A stretch of 5,537 bases of DNA, from the NCBI GenBank assembly GCA_013695575.1, contig JACDAF010000040.1, forward strand, positions 1 to 5,537, in the 5' to 3' direction. The stretch comes from Chloroflexota bacterium. GTDB lineage: Bacteria > Chloroflexota > Limnocylindria > P2-11E. This document shows positions 5,359 to 5,537 of this stretch, in pieces. A program made the position numbers and the translations under genes. Every line of letters begins with the position of its first letter. Position 1 is the first letter of the stretch. The notes below the pieces were generated by a model. That model saw only the letters and a list, made by a program, of their open reading frames with translations, was not told the origin of the DNA and searched no databases.

Positions 5359-5537
5359 CTAGCGACGGGCCGCCGACCTCTGCCCCGCATCTTGCGCCTC
5401 CGCGTCGTGGAAGACAGCGTCGATCTCAGCCCGGCTCGCTTCACCGACCTCGCCGGACTCGATCCGGTCCGCGAGCGCCCGCATCCGCTCGCTCTGCCAG
5501 CGCTCCGCACGTCCGCGCTGTCGCTGCTCGCGAAGCT
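5359..5537 (-). CDS. Probable antitoxin, C-terminal part, runs off right window edge
   Basis: An open frame enters from the right edge and ends at TAG 5361-5359, giving 58 visible residues. These are strongly helical and charged: LREQRQRGRAERW, then RALADRIESGEVGEASRAE and IDAVFHDAEAQ, ending GQRSAARR. Such a helical C-terminus fits the toxin-wrapping tail of a type II antitoxin. The DNA-binding N-terminal part would lie outside the window. The call rests mainly on position, immediately upstream of and abutting the RelE/ParE-like gene, because no motif is diagnostic. An internal ATG at 5484 could start a 41-residue product, but the frame continues upstream and has the same composition, so a longer gene is more likely. 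Confidence 0.55.
   Translation of the reverse strand, partial: LREQRQRGRAERWQSERMRALADRIESGEVGEASRAEIDAVFHDAEAQDAGQRSAARR

Noticed and set aside
5157..5510. 117-codon minus-strand frame across the toxin start
   Set aside because: It is a Ser/Arg-rich alternative frame; the toxin frame and the antitoxin frame before it explain the region better.

Overview
High-GC bacterial DNA (roughly two thirds G+C by eye) with tightly packed genes. A LytR-CpsA-Psr protein, near-leaderless gene starts with TAnnnT-type -10 hexamers, and heavy GTG/Arg/Ala use suggest a Gram-positive-type actinobacterium. A soil lineage such as Thermoleophilia is my best guess, but Chloroflexota cannot be excluded from sequence reading alone.

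Layout. Positions 1-4127 form a minus-strand block of four genes, given in transcription order: (i) a membrane-anchored LytR-CpsA-Psr (LCP) protein with an unusual multi-pass N-terminus (4127-2802); (ii) a roughly ten-pass membrane protein with features of GT-C/EpsG-like polysaccharide enzymes (2678-1488); (iii) a PF14907-type uncharacterised nucleotidyltransferase (1498-491), whose start overlaps the end of ii by 11 bp; (iv) the N-terminal part of an HPr-kinase-like protein (485 to the left edge), cut inside its Walker A loop and starting 5 bp after iii. Genes ii-iv look like one translationally coupled operon. The LCP gene is separated from it by 123 bp holding overlapping inverted repeats and a weak candidate promoter. 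To the right, a plus-strand alpha/beta hydrolase (4189-5019) diverges from the LCP gene across a 61-bp gap. Both of these starts have a -10-like hexamer at the spacing expected for leaderless transcripts. The hydrolase converges, with stops only 6 bp apart, on a minus-strand toxin-antitoxin-type pair: a RelE/ParE-like toxin (5358-5026) preceded by the C-terminal part of a probable antitoxin that runs off the right edge. Their boundary is an unusual abutting, same-frame TAG|GTG.

How it may work together. LCP proteins attach glycopolymers to the cell wall, and gene ii looks like a glycan polymerase or glycosyltransferase, so one reading is a surface-polysaccharide locus. HPr-kinase-like/PF14907 pairs also occur as tailoring enzymes next to PqqD, asparagine-synthetase-like and transglutaminase-like genes in lasso-peptide-type clusters. 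The kinase-nucleotidyltransferase pair is therefore the most interesting part of the window, and the deciding genes lie beyond the left edge. No RNA genes, CRISPR arrays or insertion sequences were seen, and no gene-free stretch exceeds 123 bp.
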